The position numbers and the translations under genes are program-made. Of a DNA stretch of 64,000 nt, positions 43,287 through 50,427 are shown piece after piece. This DNA comes from Opitutaceae bacterium TAV5 (lineage in GTDB: Bacteria > Verrucomicrobiota > Verrucomicrobiia > Opitutales > Opitutaceae): NCBI GenBank assembly GCA_000242935.3, contig CP007053.1, positions 3,829,001 to 3,893,000 on the forward strand, given 5' to 3'. Under the pieces are notes generated by a model. It saw nothing but the letters and a program-made list of their open reading frames with translations, was not told the DNA's origin and ran no database searches. The number at the start of each line of letters is the position of its first letter. Positions within the stretch are counted from its first letter, which is position 1.

Positions 43287-44827
43287 GAATGGCGCTTAGA
43301 TAAGGGGGCTGGTCGTTATTTTTTACGTCTGGAAGCGGAGATGATCATGATATGTCTGGGACTGGTCATGAACTGGAAGTTTTTGGGTCTGCGTTTTTTT
43401 GTTCTGGGTTCGGCCCTGAGTGGGCGAAGAGGGACTGGGTCGGAAGCGATCTGGAGGGTGATGAGATGGATGAGGCGACGGTTTTTGCGAGGTTTGGCCG
43501 GCAGGAGCAGGGGGAGCCAGGAGCGCAGGGTGTCGATGGTGCCCTTGAAGCTGAGTCTTTCGATGTCAACATCATGAGTGATGGCCGTTTCGAGCATCAA
43601 TGCGCGAACCATGTTGTAGGCGATGGCCTGCATCCAGATCTCCTTTTCGACCATTTGGGGTGTCAGGCAGCGCAGGATATCGAGGCCGAGGGTGATTTTG
43701 ATGTCTTTGTAAAAAAGCTCGATCCGCCACCGGCGCATATACAGGGCAACCAGTTCGTGGTCCGGGTATTGTGCCGGGTCGAGCAAGGTAGTGGCCAGGG
43801 CGATCTGGCGGGTCCGGAATCCGGGAACCCCGACTTGAAAACGGACGATCCGCAGGACCAGTTCGCGGGGCAGTTCCCGCCACAGACACCGTTCCCATGT
43901 TTCCGGACGCTGGGGTTTTTTCCATCTGCTGATGCCGGCGTTATCCCTGCGGGCCTGGTGCAGGCGAAAAACGACCGGGACGCCCTTGCGTGCAAACAGG
44001 GCGATCAGTCCCCATCCGCAGAACCCCCGGTCAGCGAGCAGGACTTCGCCCTTGTGGACCCATCCGACCAGTTGCCGGGCCAGGGATATCTCGTGGTTTT
44101 TCCATGCGCTGGTCGCAAATTTGACCAGCCTGCCGGTTCCCAGACAAAACACTCCTACCAGCTGGGCGACCGGAAAACCGCATCCGGGCTTCTGCTGTCC
44201 GGCATAAGGCCATTGCCGGCGGTTTTGTTCTGTGTCCGGCATGCTCATCCCCGTGCCATCGATCACCTTGACCCGGTGGCCCCGCCAAAGGTAAGCGTCA
44301 CGGTGGCGTTGCTTTATCCACAGACTGACCGAAGCGAATCCCTTGCGCAATACCTCCAGAGGCAAGCGTCTGCGTGCCTGGCAATAACCGCCGGTCGCCC
44401 CGTCGGGAACACCCAGGCCTCTGCCCGAGTACCATGCCTGAACCCGCCTCACCGCTTCCCGGCACGAGCACGAACGGTCCAGCACTTGCGACAAAAACGT
44501 CCAGAATGTCACCCGGGTGCTGAACACCCGGTCCCGGCAACCTTGCCCCTTCGAGAACACATCGGCCGTCAAAAAACGTCCGCCAATCTCGCTGAGCCCT
44601 CCCAACTGCCCCGTCGCCAGCGACAGCCTGCCGGCCGCTCTCCGTGAACGGCTGCCACACAAATGATGCGAAAAACCCGGCAAATATAACGTCTTGGTTT
44701 TCAAACCATTATGATTAACCAAAAGAAGGCACGTTTCAACTTGAATATCAAGAAATTATGAAAACACACTCCTCTCCTTCATCCCCCCTTCGCTTCAACG
44801 GTATCCCCCCTTATCTAAGCGCCATTC
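43287..44827. mobile_element. IS4-family insertion sequence, 1541 bp
   Basis: Perfect 22-bp terminal inverted repeats (GAATGGCGCTTAGATAAG... at 43287-43308 and its complement at 44806-44827) enclose one transposase gene. An 11-bp target duplication flanks the element, as expected for IS4 (10-13 bp). The element is intact and looks recent because ends and duplication are perfect. It sits inside a REP unit. Confidence 0.9.
43316..44722 (-). CDS. IS4-family transposase
   Basis: A 468-residue DDE transposase. The catalytic residues are visible: Asp155 in VKVIDGTGMSMPD, Asp231 in VLLADRGFCGWG, and the YREK signature Y328, R331, E335, K342 in YMRRWRIELFYKDIK with exact 2-3-6 spacing. The N-terminal FWTFLSQVLDRSCSCREAVR is the typical IS4 DUF4372-like helix region. 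It should cut and rejoin the 22-bp ends. The frame is complete, so the enzyme may be active. Confidence 0.92.
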   Translation of the reverse strand: MVNHNGLKTKTLYLPGFSHHLCGSRSRRAAGRLSLATGQLGGLSEIGGRFLTADVFSKGQGCRDRVFSTRVTFWTFLSQVLDRSCSCREAVRRVQAWYSGRGLGVPDGATGGYCQARRRLPLEVLRKGFASVSLWIKQRHRDAYLWRGHRVKVIDGTGMSMPDTEQNRRQWPYAGQQKPGCGFPVAQLVGVFCLGTGRLVKFATSAWKNHEISLARQLVGWVHKGEVLLADRGFCGWGLIALFARKGVPVVFRLHQARRDNAGISRWKKPQRPETWERCLWRELPRELVLRIVRFQVGVPGFRTRQIALATTLLDPAQYPDHELVALYMRRWRIELFYKDIKITLGLDILRCLTPQMVEKEIWMQAIAYNMVRALMLETAITHDVDIERLSFKGTIDTLRSWLPLLLPAKPRKNRRLIHLITLQIASDPVPLRPLRAEPRTKKRRPKNFQFMTSPRHIMIISASRRKK

Positions 44828-44838
44828 GGGTCAGGCCG
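44828..44838. repeat. IS4 target-site duplication, right copy
   Basis: GGGTCAGGCCG directly after the right terminal repeat, identical to 43276-43286. Confidence 0.85.
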
Positions 44839-44882
44839 TTGTTTGTTGGGGCAAGCCGACGGGGTCAGGCCGTTGTTTGTTG
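44828..44882. repeat. Direct REP units preceding the RAYT gene
   Basis: GGGTCAGGCCG followed by TTGTTTGTTG occurs at 44828-44848 and 44862-44882, 34 bases apart, joined by GGGCAAGCCGACG. The second copy is the exact inverse complement of 45854-45874 at the other side of the RAYT gene. Confidence 0.85.
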
Positions 44883-44923
44883 ATTTTGAATTGCCATGAA
44901 GGAGATTGGCGTGAATGTGAGGC

Positions 44924-45871
44924 ATGGCCAGAAAGCTGAGAATTCAGTATGCCGGGGCGTGTTACCACGTGATCAACCGGGGGAATTACCGGAGGGATCT
45001 GTTCGAAAGCCCGGGAACGGCGGAGGCTTTTTTGAGGGTTTTGTTCGAGGCGGTGGAGAAGTTTGGCTGGGAAATTTATGCCTGGGTGCTGATGCGCAAC
45101 CACTACCATCTGGCGCTGGGCACTCCGGATCCCACATTGGTAGAAGGAATGCATTGGTTGCAGAGTACTCTGGCAACGCGCTTTAACCGTTTCCGGAAAG
45201 AAAGCGGCCATCTGTTTCAGGGACGCTACAAGTCGATTTTACTGGAAGACGAGGCAATCGTCGGGCGAGTTGTCGACTACATCCACCTTAATCCGGTCAG
45301 AGCTAAAATCGTAACTCCTGAACAGGTGGGCGCGTACCGGTGGAGCAGTCTGGTGCGGTTCATCCGGGGATCCCGGAAGCGAGGTATGCTGGCGTCAGAG
45401 TGGCTGAAGGCGAGAGGAGGCTGGGATGACAGTACAGAGGGGTGGAAGGCCTACGAGGCCCATCTTGTCGAGATCGGACGTGATGAGGCTGCTTGGGAAC
45501 GGGAAGGGCTGGTCGGGTTGTCGAAAGGCTGGGCAATCGGCACGCCCGTGTGGCGGCAAGCCGTGGCCAAGGATCATGCGCGGCTGTCGTTGAACCCGGG
45601 AATGGAGCAGGAAGAGATTCAGGAACTGCGTCGTTTGGCGTGGGTTGAGAGTTTGCACAAGCACTTGCGTCTGGGAGGCAAGAATCAGGATGATCTGAAA
45701 AGCCGGCCGAAAAACCTGCCATGGAAAGTAACGCTTGCCTACCAGATCCGGCAGGAAACGGGCGCGCCGATCCCGTGGCTTGCCGCGAATCTGCACCTTG
45801 GCAAACCGGCGTCGGTACGCAGCTACCTGTCACGCCATGGAATATTGAGAAATCAACAAACAACGGCCTGA
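44924..45871 (+). CDS. tnpA_REP: REP-associated tyrosine transposase (RAYT, Y1/HUH family)
   Basis: A 315-residue single-strand transposase. The N-terminal MARKLRIQYAGACYHVINRG is typical of the group; the HUH pair is H60-Y-H62 in MRNHYHLAL and the catalytic Tyr119 is in VVDYIHLNPVRAK. The C-terminal ~120 residues form the extra helical domain. RAYTs are domesticated IS200/IS605 relatives that spread short REP hairpins. Here the gene is bordered by a perfect 21-bp inverted repeat, whose right copy overlaps its stop, and by REP arrays, so gene and substrate lie together. Confidence 0.88.
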   Translation: MARKLRIQYAGACYHVINRGNYRRDLFESPGTAEAFLRVLFEAVEKFGWEIYAWVLMRNHYHLALGTPDPTLVEGMHWLQSTLATRFNRFRKESGHLFQGRYKSILLEDEAIVGRVVDYIHLNPVRAKIVTPEQVGAYRWSSLVRFIRGSRKRGMLASEWLKARGGWDDSTEGWKAYEAHLVEIGRDEAAWEREGLVGLSKGWAIGTPVWRQAVAKDHARLSLNPGMEQEEIQELRRLAWVESLHKHLRLGGKNQDDLKSRPKNLPWKVTLAYQIRQETGAPIPWLAANLHLGKPASVRSYLSRHGILRNQQTTA

Positions 45872-45922
45872 CCCCGTTTCCGTTCTCTGACCCCGTTTCC
45901 GTTCTCTCCGTTTCCGTTCTCC
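45854..45922. repeat. REP array right of the RAYT gene
   Basis: CAACAAACAACGGCCTGACC begins the array (inverse of the left unit); CTGACCCCGTTTCCGTTCT then occurs twice in tandem, followed by a partial CCGTTTCCGTTCT. A further single copy, GGCCTGACCCCGTTCCCGTT, is at 46660-46679. Confidence 0.8.
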
Positions 45923-45952
45923 ATCGTCACTCCGGCTCAATGCCGCCCTTGA

Positions 45953-45977
45953 CAGGTGCTATCAATGATAGCACCTG
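45953..45977. promoter_or_regulatory. Perfect palindrome before the FitA-like antitoxin gene, likely operator
   Basis: CAGGTGCTATCA and TGATAGCACCTG are perfect 12-bp arms around a single A, ending 6 bases before the antitoxin start. Ribbon-helix-helix antitoxins of this kind repress their own operon by binding such dyads. Confidence 0.7.
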
Positions 45978-45983
45978 TTGCCC

Positions 45984-46220
45984 ATGCCACAATTACTCGT
46001 CCGTGACATCGAGCCATCCGTCGTCAAGAAACTGCGCAGCCGTGCAGCGGCACAAGGTGTGTCTGTCGAAGAGGCACACCGGCGCTTGCTGCGTGCCGCG
46101 CTGGTCGGCAGCACGCCGGCTCCCGGGCGCAACTTCATCGAATACCTGCGCAGCATCCCCCGGGACGAATCCATCGCATTCACGCGCAGCACTGACCTTC
46201 CTCGCGACATTTCTCTTTAA
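45984..46220 (+). CDS. FitA/VapB-like antitoxin (ribbon-helix-helix)
   Basis: A 78-residue protein from ATG 45984. MPQLLVRDIEPSVVKKLRSR AAAQGVSVEEAHRRLLRAAL is the Arc/FitA-type ribbon-helix-helix with a basic beta-strand; the C-terminal FIEYLRSIPRDESIAFTRST is the toxin-binding tail. Its stop overlaps the toxin start (TAATG). The palindrome directly upstream is a likely autoregulatory site. Confidence 0.85.
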   Translation: MPQLLVRDIEPSVVKKLRSRAAAQGVSVEEAHRRLLRAALVGSTPAPGRNFIEYLRSIPRDESIAFTRSTDLPRDISL

Positions 46221-46627
46221 TGGCCTGCCTCATTGATACTTGTGTCATATCCGAATTGAGGAAGCCGCAGTGCAACCCTGGCGTTGCCGCATGGATGTCC
46301 GGGATATCGCCGGAAGAAGCCTGCCTCAGTGTAATTACCTTGGGGGAGATCCGCCGCGGCATCGAGCTGCACCGGCTCAAGGATCCCGTCGCGGCCGGAA
46401 GCCTCGAGCGGTGGTTGTCCGGCCTCGAAACCCATTATGCCGAACGCATCCTTCCGATAACCGCCGCTATCGCCGACCGATGGGGGCATCTGTCTCCTCA
46501 TCAACCACTCCCGGTTTCAGACGGTCTCATTGCCGCGACCGCGATCGAGCACAGACTCTCCATCGTGACCCGAAACGTTGACGATTTCCGGCGCTCGGGC
46601 GTCAACACCCTCAACCCATTTCTGTAA
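46220..46627 (+). CDS. FitB/VapC-like PIN-domain toxin
   Basis: A 135-residue PIN ribonuclease. The acidic residues are kept: Asp in LIDTCVISELRKP, Glu in LGEIRRGIELH, Asp in VSDGLIAATAIEH and Asp in TRNVDDFRRSGV. The last element, ITRN..DF..., is the family ending. It should cut RNA, probably tRNA, when released from the antitoxin encoded directly upstream. The gene is intact. Confidence 0.88.
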   Translation: MACLIDTCVISELRKPQCNPGVAAWMSGISPEEACLSVITLGEIRRGIELHRLKDPVAAGSLERWLSGLETHYAERILPITAAIADRWGHLSPHQPLPVSDGLIAATAIEHRLSIVTRNVDDFRRSGVNTLNPFL

Positions 46628-46702
46628 TCCAGGATGCCATAGGGCGGAGGGGGTCTGGCCTGACCCCGTTCCCGTTCTCGTGGCGCTTCCGCCCGCTTCA
46701 TG

Positions 46703-47101
46703 TCAGACCGTCCATCGATTCAGCGGGTAATGTTGGTCAATGAATTCGTAATCCCGGTCGTTTTCCAGCAAACCCACGCCGTGTTGAACGACGGTTGCCG
46801 CGATCAGACAGTCGATGGAGTTCCGGATGGTGATTCCCTGACGCCGCAGATTGCGGTAAATCGTTGCGCCAAGTTCAAACGTGGAAGCATCGTCGGAGAG
46901 GTAGAGCAGGTTGCTGAATTGCTGTTTGACCGCCACATATTGCTTTTCGTCGCGGATGCCTTGCAACACTTCCGTGAGGACGAATCCGCAAAGGCAAAGG
47001 TCGTCCCGGTTTAGAATGAGTTCGGTCAGACGCTCCGTTTGCGGAGTCGTTTTATTGCGAAGGAAATCGATCCAGACCGTGGAATCCACGAGGGTTTTCA
47101 T
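46703..47101 (-). CDS. vapC: VapC-like PIN-domain toxin
   Basis: A 132-residue PIN ribonuclease. Conserved acids: VDSTVWIDFLRN, FVLTEVLQGIRDE, NSIDCLIAATVVQHG and LENDRDYEFI. It is the second gene of a minus-strand pair and overlaps the antitoxin stop by ATGA. Intact length. Confidence 0.88.
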   Translation of the reverse strand: MKTLVDSTVWIDFLRNKTTPQTERLTELILNRDDLCLCGFVLTEVLQGIRDEKQYVAVKQQFSNLLYLSDDASTFELGATIYRNLRRQGITIRNSIDCLIAATVVQHGVGLLENDRDYEFIDQHYPLNRWTV

Positions 47102-47301
47102 TCCACCCTGGCCTTTCGCATGGCGTTCAGGTCACCTTCCCATTTCACCTTGCCGCGCAAGTCCAGCAGCCCCGTCTGTTTCTCTCGACGCACTAGCTGG
47201 GTAAGGGCATGATTTACAAGTTCTTTTCTCGTTTTTATCCCGGTCAGTTTCAAGCCCTGCCTGATCAGGTTTTCGTCCAGAACAATGTTGGTTCGTTTCA
47301 T
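47098..47301 (-). CDS. vapB: VapB-like antitoxin
   Basis: A 67-residue protein from ATG 47301. MKRTNIVLDENLIRQGLKLT GIKTRKELVNHALTQLVRRE is the VapB (DUF2191) ribbon-helix-helix. The tail LLDLRGKVKWEGDLNAMR carries the L-RGK-WEGDL motif that binds the toxin. A GTG at 47310 in frame could add three residues. The inverted repeat at 47303-47336 overlaps the start. Confidence 0.88.
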   Translation of the reverse strand: MKRTNIVLDENLIRQGLKLTGIKTRKELVNHALTQLVRREKQTGLLDLRGKVKWEGDLNAMRKARVE

Positions 47302-47302
47302 C

Positions 47303-47336
47303 GCATACACATAAAATACGAATCTGATGTGTATGC
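47303..47336. promoter_or_regulatory. Inverted repeat at the vapBC start, likely operator
   Basis: GCATACACAT and ATGTGTATGC are perfect 10-bp arms with a 14-base AT-rich spacer. The position directly upstream of the vapB ATG fits autorepression. Confidence 0.65.
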
Positions 47337-47461
47337 AAGCATGAGGGAAGGTTCCCTTTGTTTCCAGGGGGGCGGGGAGGCGGGGACGAGCCAGGCGGTC
47401 TGACCGTCGGGTGCTGATTGTGGGGGTTGCTGCGAGGGAAACCAGGAGAACAGGGGGGAGG

Positions 47462-47540
47462 ATGGCTACAGAAAGGCCGGGAATCCGGTATCCCGGAGCC
47501 TGTTACCCTGGGATCAACCGGGGGAATTCATTGCAGGGAG
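47462..47540 (+). pseudogene. RAYT gene remnant (5' end only)
   Basis: The bases from ATGGCTACAGAAAGG to GATCAACCGGGGGAATTC align with the 5' end of the intact RAYT at 44924 (ATGGCCAGAAAG...GATCAACCGGGGGAATTA). The translation keeps RYPGACY..INRGN against QYAGACYHVINRGN. It breaks off after ~26 codons. The HYH histidine has been lost. It testifies to an earlier copy of the same transposase. Confidence 0.7.
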
Positions 47541-47619
47541 CGGCCTGGCCGGTTGCTATTTCCGAGGTTCTTCCATCTGTTGCCGGGTAATTGCGGCCGC
47601 GACGAAGCCCTTCCCGACG

Positions 47620-48408
47620 ATGATTCTCGATGCAACCTGTGACATCACCTACACGAACGAGTCCGACGTGCCCGCTCTCTTCATGCTGCGTCCGAGGAGC
47701 GGGTGGGCGCAGTGGATCATGGAGGATCATTACCACATCGGCCCGCGCGTCCAGATGGTGGAGTTTACCGACCTGTACGGGAATCTTTGCCAGCGGCTCG
47801 TGATGCCGCCCGGCGAGTTCCGGGTATCCGTAAAAGTACGGGCCGATGTCCAGGACCGGATCGACGTGGATCCGGCAGCGTCGGCGATGCCGGTGCAGAC
47901 CCTGCCGACGGATGTGCTGCATTATCTTTTGCCGAGCCGCTATTGCCAGTCGGACCGGATGGGGGACCTGGCTCTGGAGATTGTCGGGCAAACCGTGCCC
48001 GGCTATCCGAGCGCCGAGGCGATTCGCGCGTGGATCAACAAAAACATTCACTATCAGTATGGTACCAGCGATGCCTCCACGTCGGCGGTGGATACGGTCC
48101 GAACCCGGCAGGGCGTGTGCCGCGATTTTGCCCATCTGGGCATCGCTCTGTGCCGGTGCCTGAGTATTCCGGCGCGCATGGTCGTGGGCTTCCTGCACGA
48201 GCTCGATCCGATGGATCTGCATGCCTGGTTCGAGGCTTACGTCAACGGACGCTGGTTTACCTTCGACGCCACCCAGGACCAGCCTCGCGGCAACCGGATC
48301 GTCGTCGCCTACGGGCGCGATGCCGCCGATGTGGCCTTGGTGACAACCTTTGCTCCCACGACCCTGAACGTTATGAAAGTGACCGTCTCCGCCGCGCCTG
48401 TCTCGTAG
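47620..48408 (+). CDS. Transglutaminase-like cysteine protease family protein
   Basis: A 262-residue cytoplasmic protein. The N-terminal ~110 residues are the bacterial transglutaminase N-domain (CDITYTNESDVPALFMLRPR, DLYGNLCQRLVMPPGE). The catalytic triad is Cys167 (TRQGVCRDFAHLGIALCR), His201 (DLHAWFEAYVNG) and Asp216 (WFTFDATQD). RMVVGFLHE is a conserved block. Such proteins often act as amidases or peptidases on peptidoglycan or peptide substrates. No signal peptide is visible. Confidence 0.85.
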   Translation: MILDATCDITYTNESDVPALFMLRPRSGWAQWIMEDHYHIGPRVQMVEFTDLYGNLCQRLVMPPGEFRVSVKVRADVQDRIDVDPAASAMPVQTLPTDVLHYLLPSRYCQSDRMGDLALEIVGQTVPGYPSAEAIRAWINKNIHYQYGTSDASTSAVDTVRTRQGVCRDFAHLGIALCRCLSIPARMVVGFLHELDPMDLHAWFEAYVNGRWFTFDATQDQPRGNRIVVAYGRDAADVALVTTFAPTTLNVMKVTVSAAPVS

Positions 48409-48526
48409 CCCGCGGACCGGGCCAATCCACAGGGCTCGGGTGAACGGTGTCCGGAAGAGAGATCAGGGGGAAATCAGGGGGAAGGAGAGGAGTCCGGCTT
48501 CAGGGCATTTTATACCAGCGTCCCGA

Positions 48527-48618
48527 ATGTTTTTGATTTTACACAAAGGCCGCAAAGGACGCGAAGAAGGTAATTGGCAATCCTTTGCGCTCTTTGCGGC
48601 CTTGGTGTAAAAATCCGA
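48527..48618. repeat. Word-array hairpin after the transglutaminase gene
   Basis: TTTTACACAAAGGCCGCAAA and GGACGCGAAG pair with CTCTTTGCGGCCTTGGTGTA and AAAA. The same CACAAAGGCCGCAAAG vocabulary occurs at 51597-51685. Confidence 0.8.
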
Positions 48619-48754
48619 AGGCTTTGGGGCTTTGGTATTAAACAGAACGGTAGCCGTAGGCACATGCCCCCGTACATGTGGAGACGATGCAAAGCATCGC
48701 CGGCTTGAGGTGAGGTGCCCTGCGCCTCGTCCGGCAGGCGATCTTTGGTCCCGG

Positions 48755-49150
48755 TCAATCCTGCCAGTTTACAACTTGCAGGCCGTCCACACGCCCGAAT
48801 TCCCGTATGTTGCGGGTAACGAGGGTGGCTCCCAGTCTTCTGGCCTGGGCGGCAATCAGGGTATCCAAGGGACCGATTCCCTGTCCTTTCGATTCCAGAT
48901 CATGCCGGATGGCCGCATAATGGTGCGCATCTTCCCGGGTCCAGGGCTCGACCGGCAGGAGGCTGGCAAGCTCGGCGAGGCGAAGGCGGGCTGATTCGCT
49001 CGTGCCTTTGGTCACCCCGAATTCCCTTTCTGCCAGGACGATGACGGACAGGCAGAGCTCCGGGAACGCCGCCTGCATCCGCCTTCTCAGGCCTGCATGA
49101 TCTCCTCGCATGTACGCGGAGAGAGCGTTGGTATCAGGCATGTAGCTCAT
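48755..49150 (-). CDS. vapC: VapC-like PIN-domain toxin
   Basis: A 131-residue PIN ribonuclease. Conserved acids: MPDTNALSAYMRGDH, LAEREFGVTKG, GPLDTLIAAQARRLG and TRNIREFGRVDGL. FG-VDGL..VNW at the end is typical of the VapC group that cuts tRNA-fMet. It overlaps the antitoxin stop by ATGA. Intact. Confidence 0.9.
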   Translation of the reverse strand: MSYMPDTNALSAYMRGDHAGLRRRMQAAFPELCLSVIVLAEREFGVTKGTSESARLRLAELASLLPVEPWTREDAHHYAAIRHDLESKGQGIGPLDTLIAAQARRLGATLVTRNIREFGRVDGLQVVNWQD

Positions 49151-49458
49151 TCGCGCGGAATATCGGGGATGGCATGAGGAGCGACGTCGGGCAAATCGGG
49201 ACAGGAACCTGCCAGCGCTACAAAACGCCGACGGCGTTCTTCCGCATCCGAGGTCAGGGGTTCGATAAGGAGGGCGCCGCTCGAGGTCCGCGAGATGAAG
49301 GCTTCGGTGCCGGGAAGGCGGAACTCGCGAGGCAGACGGGCCGCCTGCGAACCACCATGCTTGAAGATCTTGATAATCCGTCGATTAGTTGGAGCAGAGG
49401 GTGCTGCGACGGGTTCGCCGGGCATCAGGGGTCTGGATCGGGAACGTATGGACGGCAT
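49147..49458 (-). CDS. vapB: VapB-like antitoxin, AbrB/SpoVT type
   Basis: A 103-residue protein. RRIIKIFKHGGSQAARLPRE FRLPGTEAFISRTSSGALLI is the AbrB-like swapped-hairpin of VapB antitoxins (IFKNGGSQAVRLPxEFR). The ~25-residue N-terminal extension is unusual and an internal ATG (49425) is a possible alternative start. Forms a minus-strand pair with the toxin downstream. Confidence 0.85.
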   Translation of the reverse strand: MPSIRSRSRPLMPGEPVAAPSAPTNRRIIKIFKHGGSQAARLPREFRLPGTEAFISRTSSGALLIEPLTSDAEERRRRFVALAGSCPDLPDVAPHAIPDIPRE

Positions 49459-49504
49459 GTAGCTATGTGTAGATACGAAACCGTCGGAGTCAAGAACTGG
49501 TACT

Positions 49505-49693
49505 GTAACCCTGAAAGCCGTAATAATGGGAACCGCTAATCTCCGCTAATCCGGAAGTGATGAGCCAAAGGAACCAGAGGTTCCCTTCACTCGGAAGGTG
49601 AAGACTCCGGGCACCCGATTTGTTTTTCAACCTGCTCATTATTAGCGTCTATTAGCGTTCATTAGCGGTTTCTATTTCTGAATTCAGGGTAAC
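49505..49693. repeat. CGCTAA-family repeat, best preserved copy (189 bp)
   Basis: The outer ends GTAACCCTGAA (49505) and TTCAGGGTAAC (49683) are inverted. Inside them ACCGCTAATCTCCGCTAAT faces ATTAGCGTTCATTAGCGGT. The interior resembles that of the 22543-22740 copy. No gene fits inside. This looks like a non-autonomous mobile repeat. Confidence 0.75.
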
Positions 49694-49778
49694 GGATGCG
49701 AATTTCGTAGCCATACAGACTTCCTTATTCCGATAAAAAGATATCGCTTTTCGCTGTTTTTCAGTTTTTTTAGATAAA

Positions 49779-50126
49779 ATGATAACGATAAAATCCTCAG
49801 CCGAGGTGGCATCCGCCTTGGCAGCCAGGCTGCGGGAGCGGCGGTTGCGGCGAGGGTGGAGCCAGGCGGAACTGGCAGAGCGGGCGGGTCTCAGGTTGCC
49901 GACCTATGTGATGTTCGAGCGGACCGGGCGGATCGCACTGGCGCGGCTGCTCAAGGTGCTGGACGTGCTCGGACTGCTGGAAGAGTTCGACCGGATCGGG
50001 CGAAGCGAGGATCTGGCAGGCATGACGCTGGACGATCTTGTGCGGCCCGTGCCGAAGCGGGGACGGAGGACGGACCGTGGCGGCCGTGGCACTATCAGGG
50101 CGAAAAGAGACGGGCAGGAGGCATAG
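49779..50126 (+). CDS. hipB: HipB-like XRE-family antitoxin/regulator
   Basis: A 115-residue protein with an XRE helix-turn-helix: LAARLRERRLRRGWSQAELAERAGLRLPTYVMFERTGR, listed here in outline, at residues ~14-50, followed by IALARLLKVLDVLGLLEEFD. The basic tail (KRGRRTDRGGRGTIRAKRDG) may contact DNA. The gene precedes a HipA start by three bases, the hipBA order, but hipA is cut. It may still repress its own promoter. Confidence 0.75.
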   Translation: MITIKSSAEVASALAARLRERRLRRGWSQAELAERAGLRLPTYVMFERTGRIALARLLKVLDVLGLLEEFDRIGRSEDLAGMTLDDLVRPVPKRGRRTDRGGRGTIRAKRDGQEA

Positions 50127-50129
50127 GGT

Positions 50130-50201
50130 ATGGAACGGATGCAGGTGTATTACGAGGGGCAAACGGTCGGCACGCTGGCGTTGGGGTGTAATCGGAAATG
50201 A
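50130..50201 (+). pseudogene. hipA: HipA kinase remnant truncated by a repeat element
   Basis: ATG 50130 follows the hipB stop by three bases. MERMQVYYEGQTVGTLAL resembles the HipA N-terminal subdomain (L-V-Y-xG-xVG-L). After GCNRK a stop follows at 50201, where the inverted-repeat element at 50187-50319 begins. The kinase of ~420 residues is absent, and no continuation is evident beyond the element. Confidence 0.65.
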
Positions 50202-50319
50202 TAAGTGGCACGGGCATCCCTGCCCGTGGACGGCGCGAAGCGCCGCCTTCCGGAACACAGGCAGGAACCCTGCCACTTCATGGCCAAAGATGTCCATGCC
50301 TCCACCATTGCCGATTACA
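50187..50319. mobile_element. 133-bp inverted-repeat element carrying GGGCA/TGCCC hairpins
   Basis: TGTAATCGGAAATG (50187-50200) and CATTGCCGATTACA (50306-50319) are inverted with one mismatch. Between them lie CACGGGCATCCCTGCCCGTG, the GGACGGCGCGAAGCGCCGCC spacer and CAGGCAGGAACCCTGCC. This is the only copy with clear outer ends, and it interrupts hipA. Confidence 0.65.
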
Positions 50320-50427
50320 CTCTTGGCAGTGGTCCGGGGGGGGCCACTTGCCCGCCACATGGGTTATTTTTCATGCGCGAAAATTTTTAATTGCCCCGGA
50401 CGACCTCGTTGGCAGGGTTGAACGATT

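Noticed and set aside
43352-44647. 431-codon plus-strand frame inside the IS element
   Set aside because: Antisense shadow of the transposase, which has a full DDE/YREK set.
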